Positions 32,280 through 45,500 of a stretch of DNA of 64,000 nucleotides are shown here, piece after piece. The position numbers and the translations under genes are program-made. Source of the stretch: Liopterus haemorrhoidalis. Its lineage: Eukaryota > Arthropoda > Insecta > Coleoptera > Dytiscidae. Each line of letters starts with the position of its first letter. Position 1 is the stretch's first letter. The notes under the pieces were generated by a model. That model saw only the letters and a list, made by a program, of their open reading frames with translations. It was not told the origin of the DNA and did no database searches. The stretch lies in assembly GCA_963971575.1 (NCBI GenBank), contig OZ020625.1, forward strand, positions 31,010,537-31,074,536. The letters are read 5' to 3'.

Positions 32280-33148
32280 GGGGGGGGGGTCTGCCCGAGG
32301 AACACGCGCTCCAGGAGGACCTGGGATTATTGGAGGTAATTCCGGAGAACAGGACTTCCAGAAAAATCTGGAGATATTACAATTCCTTCTGGAGGAACTC
32401 ATGGAGAATTTAGGACAACTGAATTACTACTAGCTAACGGACTAGCTAACGCCGCCACTGAAATTTTTTGGCGGTTCCCCCCCAAAACTGCTCTGCCCCC
32501 CCCCCAGAAATCCTTGGAGAAAAATATATTTTAGAAGTTAGGACTTTTTTTAGGTCTTCACTTGTATTTGGCCCATCCAAATTTTACTACAAAATTTCTT
32601 GGCCCCCCTAGATTTAACTAAAAAAATTCTTGGCCCCCCAGATTTTACTAAAAAAATTCCTGGCCCCCCAGATTTTAATAAAAAAATTCCTGGCCCCCCC
32701 AGATTTTACTAAATAATTTCTTTCGATTCCTGGAGGATTGCTAAACAACCTAGAGCAGTGCTTCTCAAACTGTGGATTGTGTCAGTTATTCCAATTTTCC
32801 CCTTGTCATATTGATATCGATAAGTTTGCGAAACACTCACCTAGAGGACCTAGGAATTCCTGCAGAGGAAATATATTTGACCTCCAAAAAAGTCATCATG
32901 TTGATAGGAACCTGGAGATTTTTTAAAAATCTATAAGATATTCTGGAGGAGGAAGAGTATTTATAAGAATAAATCGGCTGGAGCTCCAGAAGGAGCTGGG
33001 TAACCCCAGGATTATAGAATACCTGCAGACCTCCTGGAGGGTGATAAGGTGGTGGGGAAATTTAAATGACCTGGATCGAGAAATGAGATTTAAATGACCC
33101 ATCAGAGAGATGTGGAATATCTGGAAGGACGTGGTGCATGCTGGATAT
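32280..33148 (-). other. Probable VPS13D 3' UTR/flank with degenerate CTGGAG and C-rich repeats
   Basis: Just past the stop the DNA is full of degenerate CTGGAG/CTCCAG words (32290-32420 and 32930-33080). At 32595-32725 there are four tandem copies of a roughly 33-bp unit, each starting TGGCCCCCC followed by AGATTT and an A-run. Whether it is transcribed as 3' UTR is inferred from position only. Confidence 0.4.
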
Positions 33149-33524
33149 TCACATCGGTGTGGTGACATCGCCCCCATCTGGGGAGTACAGCGTGAACCTC
33201 CTCTCCGAGAGCATCCTCCTCGCGAAGTTGACCTGCCTGGCCGCCCACTTGGCGACCTCCTCCGTGTCGCACCTGATCCTGGGTCTTCGCTCGCCGCCTC
33301 CCTGCGTGCCGCCGCCCACCGCCAGCTCCACGTACCAGCGCGTGTCCTCCCCCGGGGGCGGCTCGCACACCGGCACGCACGAGCTGACCTCCTCGAGCCG
33401 CACCTCGGTCACCACGGTCAGCGTGTCAGCGGTGCCCCGGGTCACAACCCTCACACGCTCGCTGCCCACTATCAGACGCAGGTCGTCCAGGCCGCTACGG
33501 CGAAGGCCTCCGTAAGCCACGAAC
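33149..33524 (-). CDS. Vps13D: VPS13D last exon: PH-like C-terminus and stop codon
   Basis: Encodes [40 protein letters not shown], then [20 protein letters not shown] and a final [23 protein letters not shown] at 33149-33151. Matches the C-terminal PH-like domain that helps recruit VPS13 proteins to organelles. Acceptor TTTGTTCAG. Very high GC3. No clear AATAAA was found within about 900 bp downstream. Confidence 0.88.
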
Positions 33525-36500
33525 CTGAACAAACAATAAAATGATCATTTCTCCAGTCCAGGGTTAACGTGCGGGTGTTGTGCGTGCCTCACCTTTCACT
33601 GCGGTTGCCCCCGTTGACCTGGTGGAGGTACTTCTGTCCGCGGGCGTCTCTCCCCGAGCCGTACCGCTGCAGCAGGTCCCCGGGGCCCTGCGCCGCCACA
33701 CGGGGCAGCCGCTTCCTGTCAGGCACCGCCCTCCCGCTTCCCCTCGAGCTGTCCCTCACAGCTCGGGCCGCCTCCCCGGCCAGGTCCAGAACACCCACCA
33801 CAGGCTTCGCCACGATACCTGCATATAACATAAAAAGAAAAATTTAGAAAAAAAGTTCTGTAAAAATAATGTAAAAATAAAAAAAAAATACATAAATGCA
33901 CAGATAAACAGATAGACGAACAGACAGACAAACATACGAAATCAAAAAAAATAACAGATAGACGGACAGATAGACAGACAGACAAACATATGAACAGACA
34001 AACAAACAGATGGACAGAGAGACAAATAAACAGATGGAAAGACAGACAAACAGATGAAGAAACAGACAAACAGATGGACAAAGAGACAGATAAACAGATG
34101 GAAAGACAGACAAACATATGGAAAGACAGATAGAAAAACCTAAGAAATAAAAAAAAATAGACAGATGGACGGACAGACAAACAAATGGAGAGAGACAGAT
34201 AAATAAATGGAGAGAGACAGATAAACAGATGAACAGACAGACAAACAGATGGACACGGAAACTGATAAACAGATGGAGAGACAGACAAACATATGGAAAG
34301 ACAGATAGAAAAACCTAAGAAAAAAAAATAGACAGATGGACGGACAGACAAACAAATGGAGAGAGACAGATAAATAAATGGAGAGAGACAGATAAACAGA
34401 TGAACAGACAGACAAACAGATGGACACGGAAACTGATAAACAGATGGAGAGACAGACAAACAGATGGAACGACAGATAGACAAACCTACGAAAAAAAAAA
34501 TAGACAGATGGACGGACAGACAAACAAATAGAGAGAGGCAGATAAACAGATGAACAGACAGACAAACAGATGGACAGAGAGACAAACAAATGAAGAGACA
34601 AACCTACGAAAACAAAAAAAAACAGCTGTGGCCACCACAGGACCAACCGCCATCACAAAGTACTTGTATAAAATACATTCTAGCAGCAGAGTAGAAATAA
34701 CTTGGCCTAATATTTTCTAACAGAGATATTGTTTATCATAACCATAAAAACGTTACATATAAGTATAAAAAAAAAGTTGTTAGTTATTGCTTTTATAGCA
34801 ACTTTTGTTAAATAAATTTTTTCGAAATATTTTTCTGTTGTTAAATATTCGCAAAAATCTTAAAATCGACACGAGTAAACTCCCATTTCTAGTCAGAGAG
34901 AGACAGACAAACAGATGTACAGAGAGACAAACAAATGGAGAGACAGACAAACAGATAAACATACAGATAGACAAACATACGAAAAAAAATAAATAAATAA
35001 CAGACAGACAATTAGAAAGACCTGGATAAAAAGTTCTTGGAAGTACCTATCTAAGAAATAAAAAAAAATGTTTTCTTACCAACGAGTCCTCTACCAACCC
35101 CAGCGAAGGCCCCTTGTACCCCATCCTGGGAAGCTCCTTCATAGACATGCCTGAAGAGTCCTGTGGCACCGTCCAGTAATCCAAATCCTAGTCCTTTGAT
35201 ACCGGCCACCAGGTGTCCTGCAGGTGCAGCCGTCCTCCTGATCCTCTGCCTGGTCTCCTCGTGCACCTCGTCCATGATCAACACCCTCCCGAGTCCATCT
35301 CCCAGGGCGTCGGTCACTTTCGCCGCTGAGTTGCTTATTCCGTGCGTCACATTCATGACCAGTGCACCGACACTGCGGTCATTTATAAGTCCGGACACCC
35401 CCTCTGTCACGTCATTCACCAGACCCAGCGGTCCACCCAGGAAGTCGACATTCCCGAGGATAACAGCCGCCTGCCACAAGAGTTCCTCCTTGAAGTGCGC
35501 ATACACTCCCTGCCAGGTGCTTGACCAGGTATCGAACGAGTGCCTCCGGATGTATTGCTCTAGGGTTATTTGAGCGTCCTCGAATTGGATCAAGGTTAAC
35601 CCGAGTCTCTTACGAAGTTGACGCAGTCTCGGGGGAAGTTTCCCAGCTGTTCGCATACTTAAACGAATAGGACCTAGTGCAAATAAAAATTTAGAAACTT
35701 TCAGGGGAAGATTTGTTCATGGCGGTAAATGGCTGGGAGCTTCCCGCCAAGTTTTCAAACGAGCGGACTAGTAAAACTCATGTTTAAAAAACTATTCAAC
35801 AGTAGGGGGAAAAATACTAATGGCGGGAAGCGACCGTTCGCTTGCCGCCAAAAGTGCGATCGACCGGACGCCTATGCCTATAAGATATATATTTAAAATA
35901 ACTAAGTTTATAGAAAAATCTCTTCTTTCATGTGTTAACTCAGTGTTTAATGTGGCGCTAATAGCCTATTTACAAGATATAGCCTATTTACAATATTATA
36001 CCTGAATATTTCATAAAAAAAAAATTGATGTATAAATTTAGAAAAAAACTTCTTTTTCGGTAAAAATTATGTAAAAATATATGTTATTTTAATGTATTTG
36101 TATCCAGATATTGCCCATCTACATCGTAACACCTCTTTATGAAGCTCTAAATTCTTTTTGTACAGCTTCCAGAAAAAAAAACGCCTGCTTTATATGTTCA
36201 CCGCATTACATGTCTGTGAAACGAGTTGCCTATCCATAATTTTGAAGGGGCAAAATTTTTATAATTTTTTAATATTTATAACTTAAAAATTTATGTGAAG
36301 TGTGAATTTTTACACATTTCAGGGTTTCACAGGTATTTAATAAGTGAATAATGATTATTTGGGATGCCAAAACAAATTTTAAAATATTTTTTTATTAATT
36401 TTAATTCGAATGCCTAATACCACTATTTGGGTTTCTAAACATTTCCAGTATTTTTTCTTATATAGCAAGGTTCATTAATATTTTGAAAATTGCGCCTATG

Positions 36501-39500
36501 GCTTCCATTGGTTATTTAAATCATAAACTCCGCCCCTCTAATTTCGTATACATTCAAACATAGAATTAAATTATAATTTCAACACTTCCCACTGGTTATT
36601 AAATTTACACTTTTAAAAATTAAATGCAACATTTGCCTAAATATAACTAGAATTTTGACAAAATAATTTAAACAAAATAAAAATTCAAAAAAAAAAATCA
36701 GAAAAAATAAAAATTGACGGGAATCGAACAGTAGTTTGCAACTTACGAAGCGAGAATGTTACCACTGGACTACGGACGTTCACTCGTTTACTGTGTTAAA
36801 TAGTGAATTAAATATTTTACATATTTTAGTTAAAAACACAAAAAATGCGTTATTTTCCGAAAACAATATCTGATCAAAAATTCCTGTACTATTCCGGTAC
36901 ACACCAATGTACATTACAGTAAAGCTGATGTTTAAAATACTAATATTCAATAGTAGGGGAAAAATTACTAATGGCGGGAAGCGACCGTTCACTTGCCGCC
37001 AAGAGTGCGATCGACCGGACTAGTAAAACTGATGTTTTAAATACTAAGATTCAACAGTAGGGGAAAAATTACTAATGGCGGGAAGCGACCGTTCGCCTGC
37101 CGCCAAGAGTGCGATCGACCGGACTCCTATACCTATAAGATATATGATGTATAAAAAACTAAGTATTTAGCGTGGTTGGGACGGAAGGGGGGGGGGGGTC
37201 AAATCCCGTGCCCCCCCTTCAGGTGGGGAGCTCAGAGAATGAATGTACAGAGCGTACATACCTGGTGCGAGCGAGATGACCCCGAAGTAATACTTGATCT
37301 GCGAGGTCTCTGTGTCGTCGACCCCGGGACGGGTCTCGTCTTCAGTGAGGCGCGTGTCCGGTGTGTCGCTGGTGGTGCCGCCCGTGCGCGAACCCTGCGC
37401 GCCCGCGGCGAATTCGAGCAGCCGCAGCAGCAGAGTCTCCTCGATGTGGACGGCGAGCGGATTCACCTTGACGACCAGGTGGCGGCAGATGTGCACTGTG
37501 GGGGCGGGGCCCTCAAGGGCCGAGCTCTGCGGGTTCTGCAGCTCAGCGCTCACGCTCAGAGCGGGCCCCGGACGGGCCTCCGGCTGGCTGACGCCTCCGC
37601 GGGATTTCGATACGTAAACCACCACCTGTCGAGCAACAAAATATTCAACATATCTTTACAACTATTCTCTATAAAAAAAAATTGATGTGAAGTGTGAATT
37701 TACACACATTTCAGGGTTTCGCAGGTATTTAGTAAGTGAATGATGATTATTTTGGATGTCAAAACAAATTTTATGTTAACCCTTTACTGCATGAATTTTT
37801 ATTTTTGGCTGAAATAATTCATGTGCATTAGAAATTGTTTCTTATTGATAGAAAAATTAATTAAAAAAATATATTTAAAATATTAATTATTATTTTTATG
37901 AAAAAATAATAATTAAAATAATAATTTAGGGTTTGTGCCATACACGGAACATTATGATTCTACATTATGTTACAAAAGAAAATGATTCCGTATTATTTGC
38001 TCGTCAATTGCTAGGTGTTCTTCATTAGGGATTAAAAGCAGTCGCCCTCGAATTTTTGAAAGAAAAGGTCGTATCTTCTAGTTGTCCTTTCTCAATAAAT
38101 TCAGAGTTGAAGTGCAAATTCCGCTTGATATCCTCAAATCTATTGCAGCCCATTACTTGAGATACTGCAGGATCCATTGCTGTGTATGTGGCATATATGA
38201 ACATTCATGAAGTAACGTTCTGATTCAGTTTTAAAAGTAAAATAAAAAATAAAAATCGGAAGGTGCCATATATGGCATACTATGCGGTAAAGGGTTAATT
38301 TAAAAATCCACTTATGATTTTATAAATATTTTTTTAAAAGTGTATTGCATATTTGACATACATAAATTCATATCAACAGCTGTGCCATAAAATCCTCTTT
38401 AATACAAAAAAAAGTTTTTTAAAATCAGCCAAATCATTTTCGAGAAAATAATTTTTAAAATCAAACTCCTTATAACAATGTGTTAGATAAAGAAAAACGA
38501 TGATATAGTTTTTGTACGTATGTGTTTTCTTAACAAAACACCCTTATGGAAATATAATGTGTAAGAGAGAGATTATCGACCTTTCAATGCAGTAGAAAGA
38601 GATAGATAGTAAAAACATTGTCTTTGATTATGTCATACGGTTTATTGGGCGGGGTTAATAGAAAAATCAATAAATGTTCAACCAATCAGGTAAAAGTGAA
38701 ACAACCAATCGTGTAAAGGTAAGATGAGGAGGCGTAATTAAAATCAAACCAATCAAATAACAGGTATGGCGTTCTAACAGGTATGGCGTAAAGGGTTAAA
38801 ATATTTTTTTATTAATATTAATTCGAATGCCTAATACCATTATTTGGGTTTCTAAATATTTGCAGTATTTTTTTTTATAAAGCAAGGTTCATTAATATTT
38901 TAAAAATTGCGCCTACGGCTTCCATTGGTTGCTTAAATCATCTTTTAAACAAAATAAAAATGCAAAAAAAAAAAAGAAAAATTAAAATTGACAGGAATCG
39001 AACTAAAATTACTTTGCAAATTACAAAGCTACAACAAAACGCACTATGCTATGAGCGCTTACTTATCCATTTATCGTGTTACATAGCGAATTAAATATTT
39101 AATATATTTTAGTTAGAAATACAAAAAATTTATTTACGTTCTTTTCCGAAAACATAATCTGATCAAAAATTCCTGTTGTACTATTCCGGTTCACACTAAT
39201 GTACATTACTTAGAATTTTTTCAGATTTTTAGTTTAAACCATCTGGGCTACAGAGTGTGGCACAAATTTTTTTTCTCACAATTTTGGCAAAAATCGCGTC
39301 AAAATAATTTATTTTGCAAAAATAAAATTTTGATCGTTAATCCACGTATCAAGGGCTTTCATTTGATACCCTACACAGAATTGTAAAAAAAAATATATTT
39401 TTTTGATGAGCACATAAAATATAAACAAATATATTTTTAGGGGGATATGTTTTTTAGATGTTTTAGTATTTTTCCTATGTGCGGGTCAAAGAGTTGTATA

Positions 39501-42500
39501 AGCATGCCAAATTTCAACTCTCTAGGTTTAGCCGTTTGGCTACAATTTTTACCGAACAGACGACAAAATGACGGTATATATAAGGGTTGAATAGTATTGA
39601 AAGAAATTATTTCGTTTTTTGAATATTTGTGAATTTTTGTTTTTTTTATTTTTTTTATTGAATGTATCTTAAAACATTTATTAATTGGTTAAAAAACAAT
39701 TAATTTATCCGAAATTTATTATCCAACCCCTGAAAGTTAGACTGTCCTGCATTACATGCGTGTATTGTTGATTGCCTGCCATCAGAGGTAAAATGTCGCA
39801 ATTTAAAAAAAATTCGTATCACAAAAACGGTAAGAGCTAGCGACCTGGGGATTGAATTTTTGGAATCCCTACAGCCTTATTTATTAAAAAAAAAAAAAAA
39901 ACAGACAGACATTTGGGCATACTTTTGGTTTTTTGGTCATACCTACAAAATCCAAAAAATGATTTTTATAACCCAGCTTTGTAACTGTTGGCGGTAACCT
40001 ACCCGTACACTCGCCGATATATCTAGGATTCTCCCGTCTTACACTACAGTAATGAACATTTATTTTAAAAATTATTTTTATAACCCAGCTTTGTAACAGT
40101 TGACGGTAACCAACCCGTACACTCGCCGATATATCTAGAATTCTCCCGTCTTACACTACAGTAATGAAAATTTATTTTAAAAATTATTTTTATAACCCAG
40201 CTTTGTAACAGTTGACGGTAACCAACCCGTACACTCGCCGATACTTTAGCATTTTCCCGGCTCATCAATGTTACGTACCTCTGTGTCGGTGTCGAAGAGT
40301 TGATTGTCGCACTGTATGTCGGCGACACTGAGACACAGGTGCCTCGAGCCGCGGGGTCCCGCGCTCATGCCCAGCTCGGCCACGATATTGGTGAGGCGGG
40401 CGTAGATCAGCTCCTGGGGGGGACCTCTCGCCACTACGCTCGCCCCTAGTCCCGCGACCAGCCGCACCACGAGCCGCAGCTCGGCGGGGGGCGCCTCTTC
40501 CTCCCGCGCCGCCCCGGCCGCCCCCCTCAGCCGCTCGGCCATGTCGTCCCGCACGAGCAGCACGCGCGTCGGCCCGTCAGTCCCCACCTCCACGCTGAGG
40601 AAGCCGCTGCCGGGCCGCATCCGCTGCTTGCCCACCGCCTGCTCCAGAGGCACGCCACTGCTCGACAGACGCTGTTGCCTGTGCGGGGGCGGCTCACGGG
40701 GAACACCCAGGACCGCCACACCACCAGAACGTAAACCCCAAAGCCCTGCAATCAACAAATAAAATATTAGAAATGTGTATTATTTGTGCTCGTCTTTCTT
40801 GATAGCCGAGACCAACCAACTTCGAATACTATTGAGAAGTGACATTACCGTTGGCGGCGCTGTAATTCATGGCAATATGGCTGAATTGTCTAGTATTCAG
40901 CTGTCAATATGCTAACAGGGAACAGGTTAATTTAAGCACAGTACATTTTTATTTTATAAAAATGTATCTATCGACGTTCTAACCAAAAATTAACACCAGA
41001 ACATGTGTAATAATTTCAAACAGTACTACAGGCGCCTAGTACAATATTTGACCACCAGACTGGGTATCCGAGCGTGTCAGTTCTCAATACCCACGATCTG
41101 GAAATAGAGGACCAAGTCATAGGATCCACTTACGACTGCTTCATTTTGATTGCAGTCTAAATTTAAATGAAAAAATGAATTACATAGAAAAAATTGTAAA
41201 AAATTATTCTCAGTTTGGTTAAAATTTTAGTATTGGAATTTTCATTTAAAAAAATCAGCTGTGGCCACCACAGGACCGACCGCCATCAAAAAGTACTTGT
41301 ATAAAATACATTCTACTAGCAGAGTACAAATAACCTGGCTTAATATTTTGTAACAGAGATATTATTTATCATGACCATGGAAACGTTACATATAAGTTTG
41401 AAAAAATATGGTCTATTTTAAAGTAGAAAAAAGTAGATAGCGCTGCGAACAGAGTACGATTTACACTGATCAAATACAGTATAGCGGGAAATTTAAAATA
41501 AGTTACAACTAGGGCATGGGCGTAGCAACTGGGTTAGCAAGTGATTTTTTTTTTTTTAATATAAAAAAGGTTAATAAGATATTGAAATAAACAAGGCAGA
41601 TACACTTACTTTATTTATACGACATAAATTCAGTTTAATGTGAAATTTGAAAACGTTAAAAAAATATTAATTTTAAAAATTATGTACTATATATAAAAAG
41701 AGAGATTTGGCTAAAAGAGTTTAAACAAAGCAATAAAACAAACAATATATCTTCAGAGCTAAAGTTTCTTATTTAAATAATTATTGTAAATAAAAATTAA
41801 AAATATATGTATATATGAAGGTCTAAAAATTATATCAATAACTTCTTCTTTGGGTACAATCAGCTGGGCTGTCTTTTGGCCTCACATTAGTCCTCTCTCT
41901 TGATCTGTTAATTGTCAAGTGTCAAAAAATATTTATATGTCAGATAACCTAAAAAATATATAACTGCGTAAAAACAAATTGCATGGAGAATTTTCTCCAT
42001 AAAATCTACGCCAAGAATATAAATAAAAGTCTAAATATGTAAATAATAACAAAATATATGAGAAAAATTAAATAATATAAATAATATATATTTGCAATGT
42101 ACGACACTGAACATCTGTCAACTTGGACTAAAAACAATATTTGAACAGTGTAATAGGGATGACGATCTAAACCAATCTGAAGCAAGGACAAACAGCTCCT
42201 ATCTTCTTACACACATTTTTCTACTTTGAAATAGACCATAGTGACTTTAGGTAAAATATTAAGCCAATGTCAAATAATAAGCTGTTAAAGTTGTCAATTG
42301 ACTTGCTGATACATACCTTCCGCTGACTGTACGCACATATTTTCATGGGCGCAACAGAGGCGTCCGTCAGCGGTGAACCTCCAGGTCTGCGTGGAGCGCC
42401 TGCGGGGGTCCGGCCTCCTGAGGGCGAGCCGGCTGTCCCTCCTGCTGGGCTGCGGCGCCGGATCCGCTATGTCCAGCACGAGCACCCGGTCAGCCGGGCT

Positions 42501-45500
42501 GCCCTCGTGCTGCAGCTGCCCCGTAGAGGTCATCCTCCAGAGCTGCGACCTCCGCCCCGGCTGCTTCACAGCCAGCGACACTTGCCCACCCTCGTCCGTC
42601 ACATCGAGAACCAGTCTCTGGCACTCCGGCGAGCTGGTGATGTCCTTTTAACAGCATCAACACTCATTTAACATATTGTTAATGTAATACAGTGAATTTA
42701 TTTTTAATGCAACATGTACTATGTCATTACCATGGATACAGTTTTTGACAGCAATATAAATCGTGTTCATTTTCATTTGCAACATAAACAATTAGTGTGT
42801 ATACTTTTGCTCACTGCTGATTTAAAAATTAATCAACATGTATACAGATGAAGAAAAAATAATGATGGTAACTTGGTATAACTCCCAAATGAGTTTAAGA
42901 GAAGTTTCTGCTGTATTTAGTGCAACTTATCCAAATCGGCCAATACCAAATCCCTCTACAATTTCAAGACTAGTTAATAAATTTCATCGCGAAGGATGTC
43001 TTAAGTCAAAACATAATAAAAAAGAACATCCCACGTGCTTACAGAAGAGAAGCAGTTGGAAATATTATTACAAGTGGAAGAAAACAATCAAAATACTTGC
43101 ATCAATTGCACAAACCGTTGGTGTCAGTATTGGATCTGTTTTTAACTTCTTAAAAAAAGAAAAGTTTCGATCATGCAAATTTCAAAATCATCAAGAATTG
43201 TTAGAAAGGGACGTAGCAGTACGTATGGATTTTTGTTTTGAAATGTTTGAAAAAATTCCGACCCAACAATGCTTCAAAGAATTTTATTTACAGACGAAGC
43301 AACGTTTACTCTAAATGGTGAAGTGCACAGACAAAATTTTAGGTACTGGAGTCGAGAAAATTTACATTTGTTTCATTCCTCCCTAACTCAAAGGCCGCAA
43401 AAATTAAATGTTTGGGCAGGGATAATAGGAACCGATATTATAGGGCCTTTCTTTATTGACGGTAACCTTAATGCCGCAAAATATCTAGCCCTTTTGCAAA
43501 ACCAAATATTACCTGCGTTGCGAAACCTGAATATTAATGGACAGTATGGTTTGAACATGATGGCGCACAAGTTCATTATTCTAGAATAGTTAAAGAATAT
43601 TTACATAGAACTTTCCCAAATAGCTGGATTGGAAGAGGAGGGTCGATGAATTGGCCAGCGAGATCTCCGGATTTGGCACCCAAGGTTTTTTTTTATTGGG
43701 GATATTTAAAGGCCAAAGTATATAATGGAGAACTTAGGGATGTTGCTGAACTGCAAGACAAAATTGTTTAAGCATCCAACAATATACCTCAAGAGCAATT
43801 GCTGAATGTTTTGAATAATTTTTATGATCGCTTAACATTTTGTATGCAAGTAAACGGAGAAACTTTTGAACATTTATTATAAGTTTTTATTAGTTATTTA
43901 TTTATTATTATTTTTTTTATCTGTATTTTCAATAAAATATTTTGAATTTGCAAGTAAATATGGTTTTTTCTATGTTGCAAATGAAAATGAACAAGATTTA
44001 TATTGATGTCAAAAACTGTATCCATGGTAATGATATAGTACATGTTGCATTAAAAAATAAATTCACTGTATAATAGACAGCGCCTTAGAAACGCTTTACA
44101 ATACAACCAGAAATTTAAAATGTTTTTTTTTGTGTTTAAGTGCAAATGCAACTTTAACAAATTTAAAATCTCATTTTTGTCAATACCCTAATAGGGGATA
44201 AGCATGATTTTTTTAAATTTATTATTATATTCCTCTTGTTGCATATAATATAAAAAAACCGTTTTGCATTTAAGAGTTTGACACAACATTAACATATAAA
44301 TAAAAAATAGTTTTAAGGAAATATAAATTTTATGCGTATCCCCTATTGGTGTCACCAGGTGGGATTGTTAATTTATTGTTCTTAATTGAAATTATCTTTA
44401 CCCCGTAATGGTTTTCACTTGTTACATCCTCTTTACAATCTCCGAACGTCCCGGTGAAAGCAACGTAGATGAAATTCTCGTAAGTCAGTTGGGCCACAGG
44501 GCCGAGTTTGTCCATATCGCAGACAGCTGTGGCCCCTCCCGGGGCACTGACTAGTAGGAGTGGTGTGTTCCATCTGTCTGGCTCGTCCCACGCGTACGGG
44601 ACCTTCTGTCCCGCCCGGGAGACGCACAGATGCGGCACATCCTGCTGGCAGAAAGTCACAGAAACTTCACTCCTATTATCCACGCGTAAAGGCGGCGGCA
44701 CACTGTCAGCGGCGTCCCCGAAAACCGCGTGTAGCGTCGCACCACGCGCCACAACCTCCAGCCTTAAGAAGTGAAGAGCACTCGTCTGCTCCTCGCGGAT
44801 GGACACGTGAAGCGAGCGAGGGGTGTCTATTCGAATACCACCGCTCCAAAGGGAATGTTTCTTTTGTAGGCGGACACACAACAGTTGATCTCTGTCGAGA
44901 CGAGGCCAGTGGAATGCAACCTGACAACCAGGAACGGCCTCTACATGGGTCGCACGCGCCCCCGGGTCTGACACAGTCGTTGCGTGACACTGCTGGGAAA
45001 ATATAAGGCCCCTAGTACTTCTATTGTGCAACTGATACCTAAAACAAAAATTATATTGATGCTGTGGACAACACTTACAGTATTATCCTACAAAATAGTT
45101 TCAATAATTTTTTGCGCCAGAACGGCTCAAACTGGAACACTGCTGATTTTTTTTGGTAATAAAAGAGGACATCCTCTTTGGAATGTTCCAAACCGCATTT
45201 CTCTAAATCTGCACGTTTCAGAGTAATTAATTTTTGAAAATTTCAATATTTTTTTGCGCCTGAACGGCTCAAAGTAAAACACTGCTGATTTTTCTAGTGA
45301 TAAAAGAGGACGTCCTCTTTCGAATGGTGCGAACCGCATTTCTCTAACTCTGCACGTTTCAGAGTAATTAATTTCTGAAAATTTCATTATTTTTTTGCGC
45401 CTGAACGGCTCAAAGTAAAACACTGCTGATTTTTCTAGTGATAAAAGAGGACGTCCTCTTTCGAATGGTGCGAACCGCATTTCTCTAACTCTGCACGTTT

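Larger units (their letters stand above)
28102..33148. other. Intergenic region between VPS13D stop and hemolectin promoter
   Basis: About 5 kb without a gene. It holds the hemolectin upstream region (28102-28420), a palindromic repeat (28490-29100), inverted copies of element E (29100-30010), two copies of a palindromic family (30030-30580, 31320-31880), a MITE (30581-30962) and the likely VPS13D 3' UTR and flank (32280-33148). No open frame looks genic. Confidence 0.6.
35674..37261. other. VPS13D intron with repeated GGCGGGAAGCGACCG units and element T copy 3
   Basis: A 100-bp unit containing AATGGCGGGAAGCGACCG lies at 35800-35890, twice at 36923-37140, and twice more at 56845-57060. Element T copy 3 sits between. 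GGCGGGAA and TTCCCGCC match the E2F consensus. 36000-36290 is AT-rich element E-like DNA. Confidence 0.6.
37684..39590 (+). mobile_element. Element T copy 4, with two nested TTAA elements
   Basis: Left end at 37684, interrupted at TTAA by the insertions 37776-38803, resumed at 38804, tRNA-like cassette at 38988-39065 (minus strand), then all right-half blocks to a GACGACAAAATGACGG end at about 39575. Confidence 0.75.

Noticed and set aside
33719..34646. Long Cys/Ser/Leu-rich open frames on the minus strand (up to 288 codons)
   Set aside because: They arise from the GACA/AACA minisatellite, which lacks stop codons; their 3' end merely overlaps the real VPS13D exon in a wrong frame.
44402..45000. 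The nearer acceptors (TTTTCCCAG and GTACTAG) for the VPS13D exon ending at 44402
   Set aside because: TTTTCCCAG gives the wrong phase; GTACTAG keeps phase but drops the conserved YQLHNRST segment. TTTTGTTTTAG at 45039-45040 keeps both.
45075..45105. Possible 9-nt microexon on the minus strand (TTTTGTAG / GTAAGTGTTG)
   Set aside because: Flanking VPS13D exons already join in phase with family-conserved sequence, so no extra residues are needed; the sites lie in the vWD-like fragment by chance.
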